Shown piece by piece: positions 1-6,554 of a stretch of DNA of 24,740 bases. The position numbers and the translations under genes were made by a program. The stretch spans positions 1-24,740 of the forward strand of contig DAOMOP010000039.1 of NCBI GenBank assembly GCA_035444405.1, written 5' to 3'. The first letter of the stretch is position 1. Each line of letters opens with the position of its first letter. Under the pieces are notes generated by a model. It was not told where the DNA came from and did no database searches. It saw nothing but the letters and a program-made list of their open reading frames with translations. Source of the stretch: DAOMOP01 sp035444405. Lineage in GTDB: Bacteria; Pseudomonadota; Gammaproteobacteria; Burkholderiales; Rhodocyclaceae.

Positions 1-21
1 GTAACCCCGCAAGCCAACGCC

Positions 22-1203
22 ATGACCCACATTCCCGTCATCCCCGCATCACCGGCGGCCGCGCCGGCGCCGCAGTCCGATCCCGATCCTATCGTCGGCG
101 GCCGCGTCGAACTGCAGTTGCTGACCACGCTGAAGTGCAATCTGAAGTGCACCTACTGTTCGCTCGGCGTCGGTGACGTGCTCGGCTCGCAGACGCACGT
201 CGAATACAGCGTCGACGAGCTCGCCGCCTTCGTCGACAAACACCTGCAGGGCAAGGAAATCTACGTCACCTTCTATGGCGGCGAGCCAACGCTGAACCTG
301 TCGATGATGCTCGAGGTGATGCAGCGCTTTCCGCACTGGCGCTACCAGCTGCAGACCAACGGCACGCTGCTCGACGACGTGCCCGACTGGGCGCTCGCGA
401 AGCTGTCGAACATCCTCGTGTCGATCGACGGCGGCGAGGCCACCACCGACGGCTACCGCGGCCGCGGCATCTACCGCCAGGTGCTGAAGAACCTCGCCCG
501 CGCGCGCGACCAGATCGGCGGCAGCGTGACCGCGCGCGTGACCTGGGGCAACCCGGACACGAGCTTCGAGGAGCTCGACGAGCTCGTCGCGGGCGAAGGC
601 GCGTTCGACTACCTGTACTGGCAATTCGTCGCCGACGAGATGTACGCGGGCGACTCGGTCGAAAAGCGCAAGGCGGTGCTGGTGCCGCTGATCGAGAAGT
701 TCTTCGCGCGCAGCGACGCGCTCTACCCGCTGATCCCGCTGATGGGCATCGTGCGCAACAAGGTGCTGCCCACGCGCGGGCACGAGCTCTACGGCGGCCT
801 CACGCAGTGCCGCGTGTCGACGCATCTGATCAACGTGATGCCGAACGGCCAGGTCTTTCCCTGTCCGGACATGATGTACGCGCCGCAGATGCAGATGGGC
901 GACGTCAAGGCGAACTGGCTCAGGAAGAGCCCGCTGCAGCCGACCTCCGAAATGCCCTGTGAGCGCTGCGAAGCCTTCTCGTGGTGCCGGCGCAACTGCA
1001 TGAAGAACCTGTGGCTCGGCTACGTGAAGCGCGACGAGCGCTACCGCGCCAATGTCGTCGAGCCGATCTGCGAGCTGCTGAAATTCATCGGCCGCGAAGT
1101 CGACAAGCACGACCCGAAGGCCTGGTTCGCGCGCGCGACGCTGCCGGTGCGCCGCCAGATCACCGACTGCGAAGTGTACGAGTACGTCGAGATCATGCCC
1201 TGA
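22..1203 (+). CDS. Radical SAM/SPASM protein, peptide-modifying type
   Basis: This 393-residue protein is a radical SAM enzyme. The cluster motif CNLKCTYC places the three [4Fe-4S]-binding cysteines at C39, C43 and C46, followed by the SAM-contacting YGGEP motif at about residues 85-89. The C-terminal third has the cysteine pattern of a SPASM-type auxiliary cluster domain: C263, C281, C313, C316, C322, C326 and C350. Proteins of this layout usually modify peptides or act as sulfatase-maturase-like enzymes. The substrate cannot be told from sequence, and no precursor peptide is visible beside it in the window. The gene begins 21 bases from the window edge, no Shine-Dalgarno sequence is evident before the ATG, and the first 28 residues are Pro/Ala-rich, so the true start could differ. 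It ends immediately before a broken ParE gene on the other strand. The radical SAM class is certain; the peptide-modifying role is an inference from the family. Confidence 0.85.
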   Translation: MTHIPVIPASPAAAPAPQSDPDPIVGGRVELQLLTTLKCNLKCTYCSLGVGDVLGSQTHVEYSVDELAAFVDKHLQGKEIYVTFYGGEPTLNLSMMLEVMQRFPHWRYQLQTNGTLLDDVPDWALAKLSNILVSIDGGEATTDGYRGRGIYRQVLKNLARARDQIGGSVTARVTWGNPDTSFEELDELVAGEGAFDYLYWQFVADEMYAGDSVEKRKAVLVPLIEKFFARSDALYPLIPLMGIVRNKVLPTRGHELYGGLTQCRVSTHLINVMPNGQVFPCPDMMYAPQMQMGDVKANWLRKSPLQPTSEMPCERCEAFSWCRRNCMKNLWLGYVKRDERYRANVVEPICELLKFIGREVDKHDPKAWFARATLPVRRQITDCEVYEYVEIMP

Positions 1204-1212
1204 CCGGGCGGG

Positions 1213-1283
1213 CCCACGCGTTCGTAGAATAGAGCGGCTTCGCGGAGGTCGTCTTGTGCAGCGGGGTGAAGAGTGAGCTTCAT
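1213..1283 (-). pseudogene. ParE/RelE-type toxin, N-terminal remnant
   Basis: Reading leftward from the ATG at 1283, the first 23 or so codons give MKLTLHPAAQDDLREAALFY followed by ERV, the typical beginning of a ParE/RelE-superfamily toxin (strand, then helix with LREA..FYE). At about position 1212 the similarity stops, and the frame then runs as antisense of the radical SAM gene end (1201-1203). About three quarters of a normal 95-residue toxin is therefore missing. The start ATG overlaps the TGA of an upstream frame (1280-1282), the ATGA overlap often seen between antitoxin and toxin. That upstream frame does not resemble any antitoxin I recognise. I read this as a toxin gene broken by the recombination that brought the radical SAM gene next to it. 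Confidence 0.55.
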
Positions 1284-1535
1284 CCCCGGAAGCGGGTTTC
1301 CCGCCGCACCACGACGAGGTCCGGGGGAACGGCTTCGGCGCGTTCGGTCTGAAGCGCCGGCTTGCGTGCATCGCCAAGCCGTCCGATCCGGTCGAAATCG
1401 CCGCGACAGAGCATCTCCGCGAGGTCGGCAGCCGGGCCCTCGGCGCGTGCGGCGCGGCGGCGTCGATCGCCTGCGTGCCGCGAATCCGAATCTCCAGTCG
1501 GCGCCAGCGCCCGAAGCGGACCCGTGCCGTGCGGT
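1284..1535. other. Region without a recognisable gene, likely decayed
   Basis: Between the ParE remnant and the stop of the next gene no frame looks like a convincing protein. The only candidate is a minus-strand frame ending at 1280 that overlaps the ParE start. From an ATG at 1414 it would encode 44 residues with no family I know. It sits where an antitoxin would be expected, so it may be a decayed one. Confidence 0.3.
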
Positions 1536-1964
1536 TCATGGCTCGCCTGCCACCTTGCGCGCGGCGGCTTCACGGTCGTAGAAACAGCCGTCGAGGACGA
1601 AACCCGAGACGAGCGTCGTCTTGACTTGGGTGACACGGCCGCTCGCCTCGCGCGCGAGCACCAGTTCGTCGGGCAGGCCGTCGAGCAGATGGCACGGGGC
1701 CGGCTCGCCGTTGGCGAAGCACGACAGGTGGACGATGCGCGTCTGCGTGTCGAGGAAGGCGGGACGAAAGCCGAACGCATGATTGCCCGCGCTGACGCCG
1801 CCAGTGCCCCGGAAGCAGGCGTTTTCGCGCGCGAGCTTGGCGCGGCTGAACGGCGTACGGGGGACGCGGCGGCGGTGCTGGCGGCCGGCGCGGTTCGCGA
1901 CGGGCTCGGGACGGTGGCTGCGCACGGCGTCGTCGCGCGGGCAGCGGGATGTCGGGGTTTTCAT
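1536..1964 (-). CDS. Conserved-looking Cys/His-containing protein of unknown function
   Basis: This 142-residue protein is not a family I can name. The start at 1964 is chosen over an in-frame ATG at 2015 because an AGAGGAG Shine-Dalgarno lies six bases upstream, and because the predicted promoter lies between the two ATGs. The first 45 residues are basic and look disordered. The core from about residue 50 to 138 is compact and looks conserved (CFRGTGGVSAGNHAFGF, then TRIVHLSCF). It contains C50, H62, H79, C82, C91, H92 and C127, which could bind a metal. No signal peptide is seen, so it is probably cytoplasmic. Its promoter carries the same 11-bp GTGA repeats and spaced -10 as the bufferin genes at 8.4, 10.9 and 12.8 kb. 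I therefore infer co-regulation with the bufferin/copper system, although its role is unknown. Confidence 0.7.
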   Translation of the reverse strand: MKTPTSRCPRDDAVRSHRPEPVANRAGRQHRRRVPRTPFSRAKLARENACFRGTGGVSAGNHAFGFRPAFLDTQTRIVHLSCFANGEPAPCHLLDGLPDELVLAREASGRVTQVKTTLVSGFVLDGCFYDREAAARKVAGEP

Positions 1965-1994
1965 GATCGTCTCCTCTGCGCTGATCACGATTCC

Positions 1995-2037
1995 AGTATC
2001 GGCGGCGACGATCACGGAGCGATCACGGACGATTCAA
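1995..2037 (-). promoter_or_regulatory. GTGA-repeat operator and promoter of the 1964 gene
   Basis: On the minus strand three half-sites lie exactly 11 bp apart: TTGA (2037-2034), GTGA (2026-2023) and GTGA (2015-2012). The hexamer GATACT (2000-1995) begins 15 nt after the start of the last GTGA and is taken as the -10 box; no separate -35 is apparent. The start codon is at 1964, giving a leader of roughly 25 bases. The outermost half-site overlaps the stop codon of the adenylate cyclase gene (2034-2036). The layout matches the operators at 8480-8533, 10933-10986 and 12773-12826. Eleven-bp direct repeats that replace the -35 are typical of OmpR/PhoB-type activators. Confidence 0.65.
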
Positions 2038-3425
2038 ACTTCGGTCCCCGATGTGCCCGCCGGTTTCAGCGCTCGGATCGCACCGGCACGGCGGTCTGCG
2101 CCCGCGTCGGCCGTGCCGTCGCCGCCGAGCACGACCAGATCGAGCGGCGCCGCGACGCCGCCCACCGCACGCGCGGCGCGCCGCGGCTTGTCGCCGGCGT
2201 AGCCCTGCGCCTGCGCGATCTCGAGCGCCGCGCGCGTGGCGAGCCCGCGCGTCGCTTCCATCTTGTTGTGCTTCTCGAGCTTGGCGGCAAGATTGACCGC
2301 ATCGCCGATCACCGTGTACTCGAGGCGGCGACAGTGGCCGATGATGCCGAACACGACTTCGCCGGTCGCAAGCCCCGCGCCAACGTCGGGGGCAGGCAGG
2401 CCCCGCATAGCGCGCTCGGCGCGCCAGCGCTCGACGCCCAACCAGATCGCGTCGACCGCGCGCAGCGCATTCGCGGCGAAGTGCGCGTCCGGCGCGACCG
2501 CGCCGAAGCTCGCGAGGATGCCGTCGCCCATGAACTTGTCGATGCTGCCGCCGTGGGTCTTGATGAGGGGCAGCACCAGCCCCTGGTAGTCGCCGAGCAG
2601 CGCAATCAGCTCGTCGGGCGTGAGCCGGGCCGCGGCCGTCGTGAAGCCGCGCAGATCGAGGAACAGGATCGCCGCCGAGCGCAGTTCGCCCTGTCCCGCC
2701 ATCACGCCGTCGCGCGAGGCGGTGATGCGCTGCGCCACCGAGTCGTCGAAAAAGAGCGACAAGTCGGCCACCGCCTGCCCGCGCGCGACCGCGTCGGCGA
2801 GGAGCCGCCGCGCCTTGGCGAGCGAGACGGCGAGCATCGCCGTGACGACCCCGATCGCGAGCACCTTGTCGAGCTCGGCGCCGTAGTGGATCTGGAACGA
2901 GCGCAGCGCGGTGACATAGTCCCAGGTGATGGGGTTTGCCGGTGCGCTCGCCACCGCCCAGGCGATCAGCGCGAGCCAGCACACGGCGGCCGTCAGCCCC
3001 GAGAGCACCACCCACACCGGTTCGAAGCGCAGCGCGCGCAGCGCGATCAGTGCGAACACGTAGGCGAACTCGGTGCTCTTCAGCGAAAACTGCGCCGGCT
3101 GCTCGTACTGCAGGTGGTAGGCAAAGATCACCGCCATCAGCACCAGCATCTCGCCAACCACCGTGAAGCCCAGCAGACGGCGGCCGAGCTGGCCGGTGAG
3201 CGCGAAGTACAGCCGCAGCAGCGCCAGGATCGCGAACAGCGACAGCCCCAGCGGTGCCGCCTCGACCGGTGCGTCCGGTGCGAAGCCGCGCGGCGCGGCG
3301 GCATAGACGAGCGCGAGCAGCACCGCGAGCGCGAGCTGCACGGCGGTCACCAGGATCTCGCTGCGGTACTGCGCCCACTCGAAGGCCTGCTGCACGCGCG
3401 GCGGCAGCGCCGTCGCCCGGCTCAT
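2034..3425 (-). CDS. Membrane class III adenylate cyclase
   Basis: This 463-residue protein has an N-terminal membrane part with about six hydrophobic segments (roughly residues 25-43, 60-78, 86-104, 120-133, 137-160 and 187-202). A linker helix and a class III nucleotidyl cyclase domain (about 250-400) follow. Metal-binding aspartates are D257 (FLDLRGFT) and D301 (KFMGDGIL). K297 and D375 (YTVIGDAVN) are the residue types that select ATP over GTP. N378 is present. The transition-state arginine four residues later is lysine (K382), a variant I believe is common in this bacterial subgroup. It should make cAMP in response to a membrane or periplasmic cue. Its ATG (3425-3423) overlaps the TGA (3424-3422) of the upstream bufferin-like gene, so the two are probably translationally coupled and may form a functional pair. 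The last bases overlap the operator of the next gene. Confidence 0.88.
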   Translation of the reverse strand: MSRATALPPRVQQAFEWAQYRSEILVTAVQLALAVLLALVYAAAPRGFAPDAPVEAAPLGLSLFAILALLRLYFALTGQLGRRLLGFTVVGEMLVLMAVIFAYHLQYEQPAQFSLKSTEFAYVFALIALRALRFEPVWVVLSGLTAAVCWLALIAWAVASAPANPITWDYVTALRSFQIHYGAELDKVLAIGVVTAMLAVSLAKARRLLADAVARGQAVADLSLFFDDSVAQRITASRDGVMAGQGELRSAAILFLDLRGFTTAAARLTPDELIALLGDYQGLVLPLIKTHGGSIDKFMGDGILASFGAVAPDAHFAANALRAVDAIWLGVERWRAERAMRGLPAPDVGAGLATGEVVFGIIGHCRRLEYTVIGDAVNLAAKLEKHNKMEATRGLATRAALEIAQAQGYAGDKPRRAARAVGGVAAPLDLVVLGGDGTADAGADRRAGAIRALKPAGTSGTEV

Positions 3426-3709
3426 TGCGCGCCCGTCTCGAGCGCGCCGCCGGCGATGCGCAGGCACGTGCCGGCGGGCAGCATCAGCCACTCCTCGGGA
3501 TCGCCGTCGCGCCTCGCCTGTCCGGCGCAGGCGTGCGTCGAGGTGCCGCAGTCGTTGCGCCCGGCGCGTACGACGCCGTAGCAGCGCTCGCGCTCGAACG
3601 CGAACGCCTCGGGCGAGCCCGGCAGCACGTGGGTGAATTGCTGCACCGCGAGCACGGCCAAGCCGATCGCGGTGCCGATCACGGCGGTATTGGCGAGCTG
3701 ATGAGCCAT
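3422..3709 (-). CDS. Membrane-anchored bufferin-like protein (DUF2282/BufA family)
   Basis: This 95-residue protein has one hydrophobic segment (about residues 8-24) and a cysteine-rich domain. The four cysteines C43, C54, C61 and C82 have the same spacing (11, 7 and 21) as in the bufA product at 8118-8417, and the block aligns without gaps through NDCGTS, CAG, DP.EW and GTC..IAGG. Bufferins are precursors whose cysteines are modified by an MNIO enzyme and which bind copper; that is known for the family and not shown here. The segment after the hydrophobic stretch is longer than in a usual signal peptide. An AFA at 35-37 might be cleaved, or the protein may stay anchored. A GGAG lies five bases before the ATG. 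It lacks the GTGA operator found at the other bufferin gene, and it overlaps the adenylate cyclase start, which suggests a sensing role rather than bulk metal buffering. Confidence 0.75.
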   Translation of the reverse strand: MAHQLANTAVIGTAIGLAVLAVQQFTHVLPGSPEAFAFERERCYGVVRAGRNDCGTSTHACAGQARRDGDPEEWLMLPAGTCLRIAGGALETGAQ

Positions 3710-3749
3710 GGGTGCTCCGACTGAGTCTGACGGACCGCCGGCCTATCTC

Positions 3750-3769
3750 CCTTCCCTTCAAGGGGAAGG
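3750..3769 (-). terminator. Hairpin between acetoacetate decarboxylase and the bufferin-like gene
   Basis: CCTTCCC (3750-3756) and GGGAAGG (3763-3769) form a perfect 7-bp stem with a 6-base loop. It lies 35 bases beyond the acetoacetate decarboxylase stop and 41 bases before the next start on the same strand. No T-run follows, so it may be a weak terminator, an attenuator or an mRNA-stabilising structure separating the two transcription units. Confidence 0.4.
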
Positions 3770-3803
3770 AACCTGCTAAGAACGTCGGCTGAAATGGCCC
3801 GAC

Positions 3804-4616
3804 CTACGAGAGGGCCGCGGCCGCACGAGGGGCAACGCCTTTCCCGCTGCTCGCCAGGTAGTCGAACAGCACGCGCCCGTATGGCAGCGTGAGATCGGCG
3901 ACGAAATGGAGGCCGCCGACGACGCGGCGCACCGGCAGGTCGGCGACCGGCGCATTGACGTGCGGGATCAGATGCAGCCGCGCCGGGCTCTCCCAGGCGC
4001 CCTTGACGTGGATGTCGACGAGCTCGTAGGCGACGAGCTGGGCAATCGCGAGCGAGCCATCGACGTCGGGGATGAGCTTGAGGTTGACCTGCGTCTTCGA
4101 GAGCTTCTTCACCAGCGGCGCGGTGTCGCACACCCGCCCGCCGTTGCCGCCGCAGACGATGTTGTCGTGCTTGTAGGCCATGCTCGCGAGCGCGACCGGC
4201 TGGCCGGCGTATTCGAGGCGGCCGGCGAGCGTGTCGCGCACGACCTTCAGCGACACGTCGGCAAGCTTCTTCGGAAAGCCCCAGATCTCGCGCCCGCCCG
4301 AGATCGGCGGCTCGCAGTCGAGGTACATCTGCGCGACGAAGTTCACGTCGGCGCCCCGGAAACGGCACGGGATCACGATGCCCGACTCGGTGTAGTCGCC
4401 GAAGCCGGTCGAGTCCGGCATGCGGATGAACTCGTAGAGCACGCGGTCGCTGCCGTCGGGCTCGAGCGGTTCGGGCACCGCGGCACGGATCGCCTGCGGG
4501 TCGGATTCGTAGGTGATGATCATGTACTCACGGTCGATGAAGCGGTACGGCCCCTTCGGATACGAGGGGCTGGCGAGCGGCATCGACGCGGTGTCGAGGA
4601 TGTCGGCGATCTGCAT
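3804..4616 (-). CDS. adc: Acetoacetate decarboxylase
   Basis: This 270-residue protein matches the acetoacetate decarboxylase family in length and motifs. The catalytic Schiff-base lysine pair is in EIWGFPKKLAD (K116, K117). R29, E62 and E77 fall where the active-site Arg29, Glu61 and Glu76 of the clostridial enzyme are. The reaction is acetoacetate to acetone plus CO2. An AGGAG lies seven bases before the ATG. The gene follows a patatin-like gene by 48 bases and a 3-hydroxybutyrate dehydrogenase beyond it, so the three likely form an operon for handling 3-hydroxybutyrate and acetoacetate released from polyhydroxybutyrate or lipids. Some family members act on other beta-keto acids or related substrates, so the exact substrate is inferred. 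Confidence 0.88.
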   Translation of the reverse strand: MQIADILDTASMPLASPSYPKGPYRFIDREYMIITYESDPQAIRAAVPEPLEPDGSDRVLYEFIRMPDSTGFGDYTESGIVIPCRFRGADVNFVAQMYLDCEPPISGGREIWGFPKKLADVSLKVVRDTLAGRLEYAGQPVALASMAYKHDNIVCGGNGGRVCDTAPLVKKLSKTQVNLKLIPDVDGSLAIAQLVAYELVDIHVKGAWESPARLHLIPHVNAPVADLPVRRVVGGLHFVADLTLPYGRVLFDYLASSGKGVAPRAAAALS

Positions 4617-4664
4617 GGCGGGTCTCCTGTCGTGGACGGTGCGGTGCGAAGCTTCAGTTGAGGG

Positions 4665-5732
4665 TCAGAGGAACTCGGCGTGGAGATCGACGCTCGAGCG
4701 CTCGCCGATCGAGTCCCACGCTTCGGCGAGCCAGGCCTCGACCCGTGCCCGGCCGCGGTCACGCAGCGCGCACAGGAAGCCCCAGTCGGCGTTGAGCTTG
4801 CTCGACACACCGAGCTCGGTCATGGTCTCGTCGGAACGGATCGAGTGGATCAGCATCTGCTTCATGTCGCCGGGGGCGACCTTGCCGCGCTCGATCAGCG
4901 CGGTCACGAACGCGATCGCCCGCATCTCGCGCATCAGCGACGAGTTGAAGCTCACCTCGTTGATGCGGTTGAGAATCTCGGCCGCGGTGCGCGGCACGCC
5001 GCGGCGCACGATCGGGTTGATGTGCACGATCACGACGTCGCGCGTGTCGCAGTGGTAGATCAGCGGATAGATCGCCGGATTGCCGACGTAGCCGCCGTCC
5101 CAGTACGGCACGCCGTCGATCTCGACCGCCTGGAACAGGAACGGCAGGCAGGCCGACGCGAGCACCGCGTCGATGCAGATCTCCTCGCGCGGGAAGATGC
5201 GCACCTTGCCGGTCTCGACGTTGGTCGCACACAGGAAGAGCCGCGTCGTGCCGTGCTCGCGCAGCGCGGCGAAATCGACATGGCGAGCAAGCACGTCGCG
5301 CAGCGGGTTGAAGTTGAACGGATTGAACTGGTACGGCGAGAGCACGCGCAGCAGCATGCCGGTCATCAAGTAGAACGGCGAGTCGTCGAGCGTGTGGCCA
5401 TTGCCGGCCGGCGCCCACGGCGTGTGGCGAAACGGGCTGTACAGCGCCGAGGTGTCGGCGATGTCGCGCCAGAACGCGGCGAGCGCCGCGCGCGCGCCGT
5501 CGCGGCCGCCCTGCATCAGGCCGTAGGCGAGCACCGCCGCGTTCATCGCGCCGGCGCTGGTCGCGCTCAGGCCCTCGAAATGGAGACGCCCGTCCTCGAG
5601 CAGGCGGTCCAGCACGCCCCACGCGAAGGCGCCGTGCGCACCGCCGCCCTGCAGGGCGAGCGTCACCGGTTTGACTTGCGCAACGCTCTTGCGCGCCGCG
5701 CGACGTTGTGAGGCCAGGTCTGGAGCATTCAC
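4665..5732 (-). CDS. Patatin-like phospholipase/esterase
   Basis: This 355-residue patatin-family hydrolase has the oxyanion-hole glycine loop GGGAHG (29-34), the nucleophile S59 in ATSAG (a variant of GxSxG with Ala at the first position) and the dyad aspartate D212 in WDGG. It should be an intracellular acyl hydrolase; there is no signal peptide. The start is a GTG at 5732, supported by a GAGGAG about six bases upstream that overlaps the end of the dehydrogenase gene. Only 10 bases separate it from the dehydrogenase stop. Patatin genes placed between 3-hydroxybutyrate dehydrogenase and acetoacetate decarboxylase are familiar in betaproteobacteria, where a role in polyhydroxybutyrate or lipid turnover has been suggested. 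The substrate here is unknown. Confidence 0.85.
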   Translation of the reverse strand: MNAPDLASQRRAARKSVAQVKPVTLALQGGGAHGAFAWGVLDRLLEDGRLHFEGLSATSAGAMNAAVLAYGLMQGGRDGARAALAAFWRDIADTSALYSPFRHTPWAPAGNGHTLDDSPFYLMTGMLLRVLSPYQFNPFNFNPLRDVLARHVDFAALREHGTTRLFLCATNVETGKVRIFPREEICIDAVLASACLPFLFQAVEIDGVPYWDGGYVGNPAIYPLIYHCDTRDVVIVHINPIVRRGVPRTAAEILNRINEVSFNSSLMREMRAIAFVTALIERGKVAPGDMKQMLIHSIRSDETMTELGVSSKLNADWGFLCALRDRGRARVEAWLAEAWDSIGERSSVDLHAEFL

Positions 5733-5742
5733 GGTGGGCTCC

Positions 5743-6525
5743 TCAGTGCAAGGTCCAGCCGCCGTCCATCGGCAAGGCCGTCCCGGTCATCGATGCGGCG
5801 GCGTCGGAGCACAGAAAGGCCGTCAGCGCGGCGAGCTCCTCGACCTGCACGAACGCCTTGCGCGCCTGGTGCACCAGCATCACGTCGCGCACCACCGCCT
5901 CCGGCGCGATGCCGTGCGCCTTGGCCTGGTCGGCGATCTGCTGCTCGACCAGCGGCGTCTTCACGTAGCCCGGGCAAACCGTATTCACGGTGATGCCGTA
6001 CTCCGCGACCTCGAGCGCGACGGCGCGCGTGAGCCCGACCATGCCGTGCTTGGCGGCCACGTACGCGGACTTGAACGGCGACGCGGTGAGACCGTGGGCC
6101 GAGGCGACGTTGACGATGCGCCCCCACTTGCGCGCCTTCATGTCCGGCAGCACCGCCTTGATCAGGTGGAAGGCCGATGACAGGTTGATCGCGAGGATCG
6201 CGTCCCACTTCGCCTCGGGAAACTCGTCGAGCGGCGCGACGTGCTGGATGCTGGCGTTGTTCACGACGATGTCGATGCGGCCGAAGCTGCGGCGCGCCTC
6301 GTCGGCCATCTGGCGGATCGCGTCGGGGCGACTCATGTCGGCGCTCGAGTAGGCGACGCGGACGCCGTGTCGCGTCGCCAGATCGTGACACAGCGTGGCG
6401 ATGCGGTCGGCGTCGCCGAAGCCGTTGAGCATCACGTCGGCACCCTGTTCGGCCAGTGCCGCGGCAATGCCCAGACCGATACCACTGGTCGAGCCGGTGA
6501 CGATGGCGGATTTTCCGTTGAGCAT
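5743..6525 (-). CDS. bdhA: 3-hydroxybutyrate dehydrogenase (SDR family)
   Basis: This 260-residue short-chain dehydrogenase has the cofactor loop TGSTSGIG (10-17), NNAS, and the catalytic S..Y...K set in NVASAHGL and SAYVAAKHG. The ending MTGTALPMDGGWT is characteristic of the D-3-hydroxybutyrate dehydrogenase group. So are HGLTASPFKSAYVAAKHG and the QQIADQA..HGI region. It oxidises D-3-hydroxybutyrate to acetoacetate with NAD+. An AAGGAG lies seven bases before the ATG. It heads the dehydrogenase-patatin-acetoacetate decarboxylase group and starts 29 bases after the NDH-2-like gene, so it could be co-transcribed with the upstream bufA-doxX genes or have its own promoter. I do not see a clear promoter in the 29-base gap. 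Confidence 0.88.
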   Translation of the reverse strand: MLNGKSAIVTGSTSGIGLGIAAALAEQGADVMLNGFGDADRIATLCHDLATRHGVRVAYSSADMSRPDAIRQMADEARRSFGRIDIVVNNASIQHVAPLDEFPEAKWDAILAINLSSAFHLIKAVLPDMKARKWGRIVNVASAHGLTASPFKSAYVAAKHGMVGLTRAVALEVAEYGITVNTVCPGYVKTPLVEQQIADQAKAHGIAPEAVVRDVMLVHQARKAFVQVEELAALTAFLCSDAAASMTGTALPMDGGWTLH

Positions 6526-6554
6526 GTCGATCTCCTTGTCGGGGTCGGGGATGG

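Noticed and set aside
1362..3581. Open frame of 739 codons on the plus strand
   Set aside because: It runs antisense through the adenylate cyclase and the 1964 gene; it is Arg/Ala/Asp-rich and has no recognisable domain.
3710..3803. Possible GTGA operator before the membrane bufferin-like gene
   Set aside because: I searched the gap for 11-bp-phased GTGA/TCAC half-sites and found none, so this gene is not assigned to the regulon.
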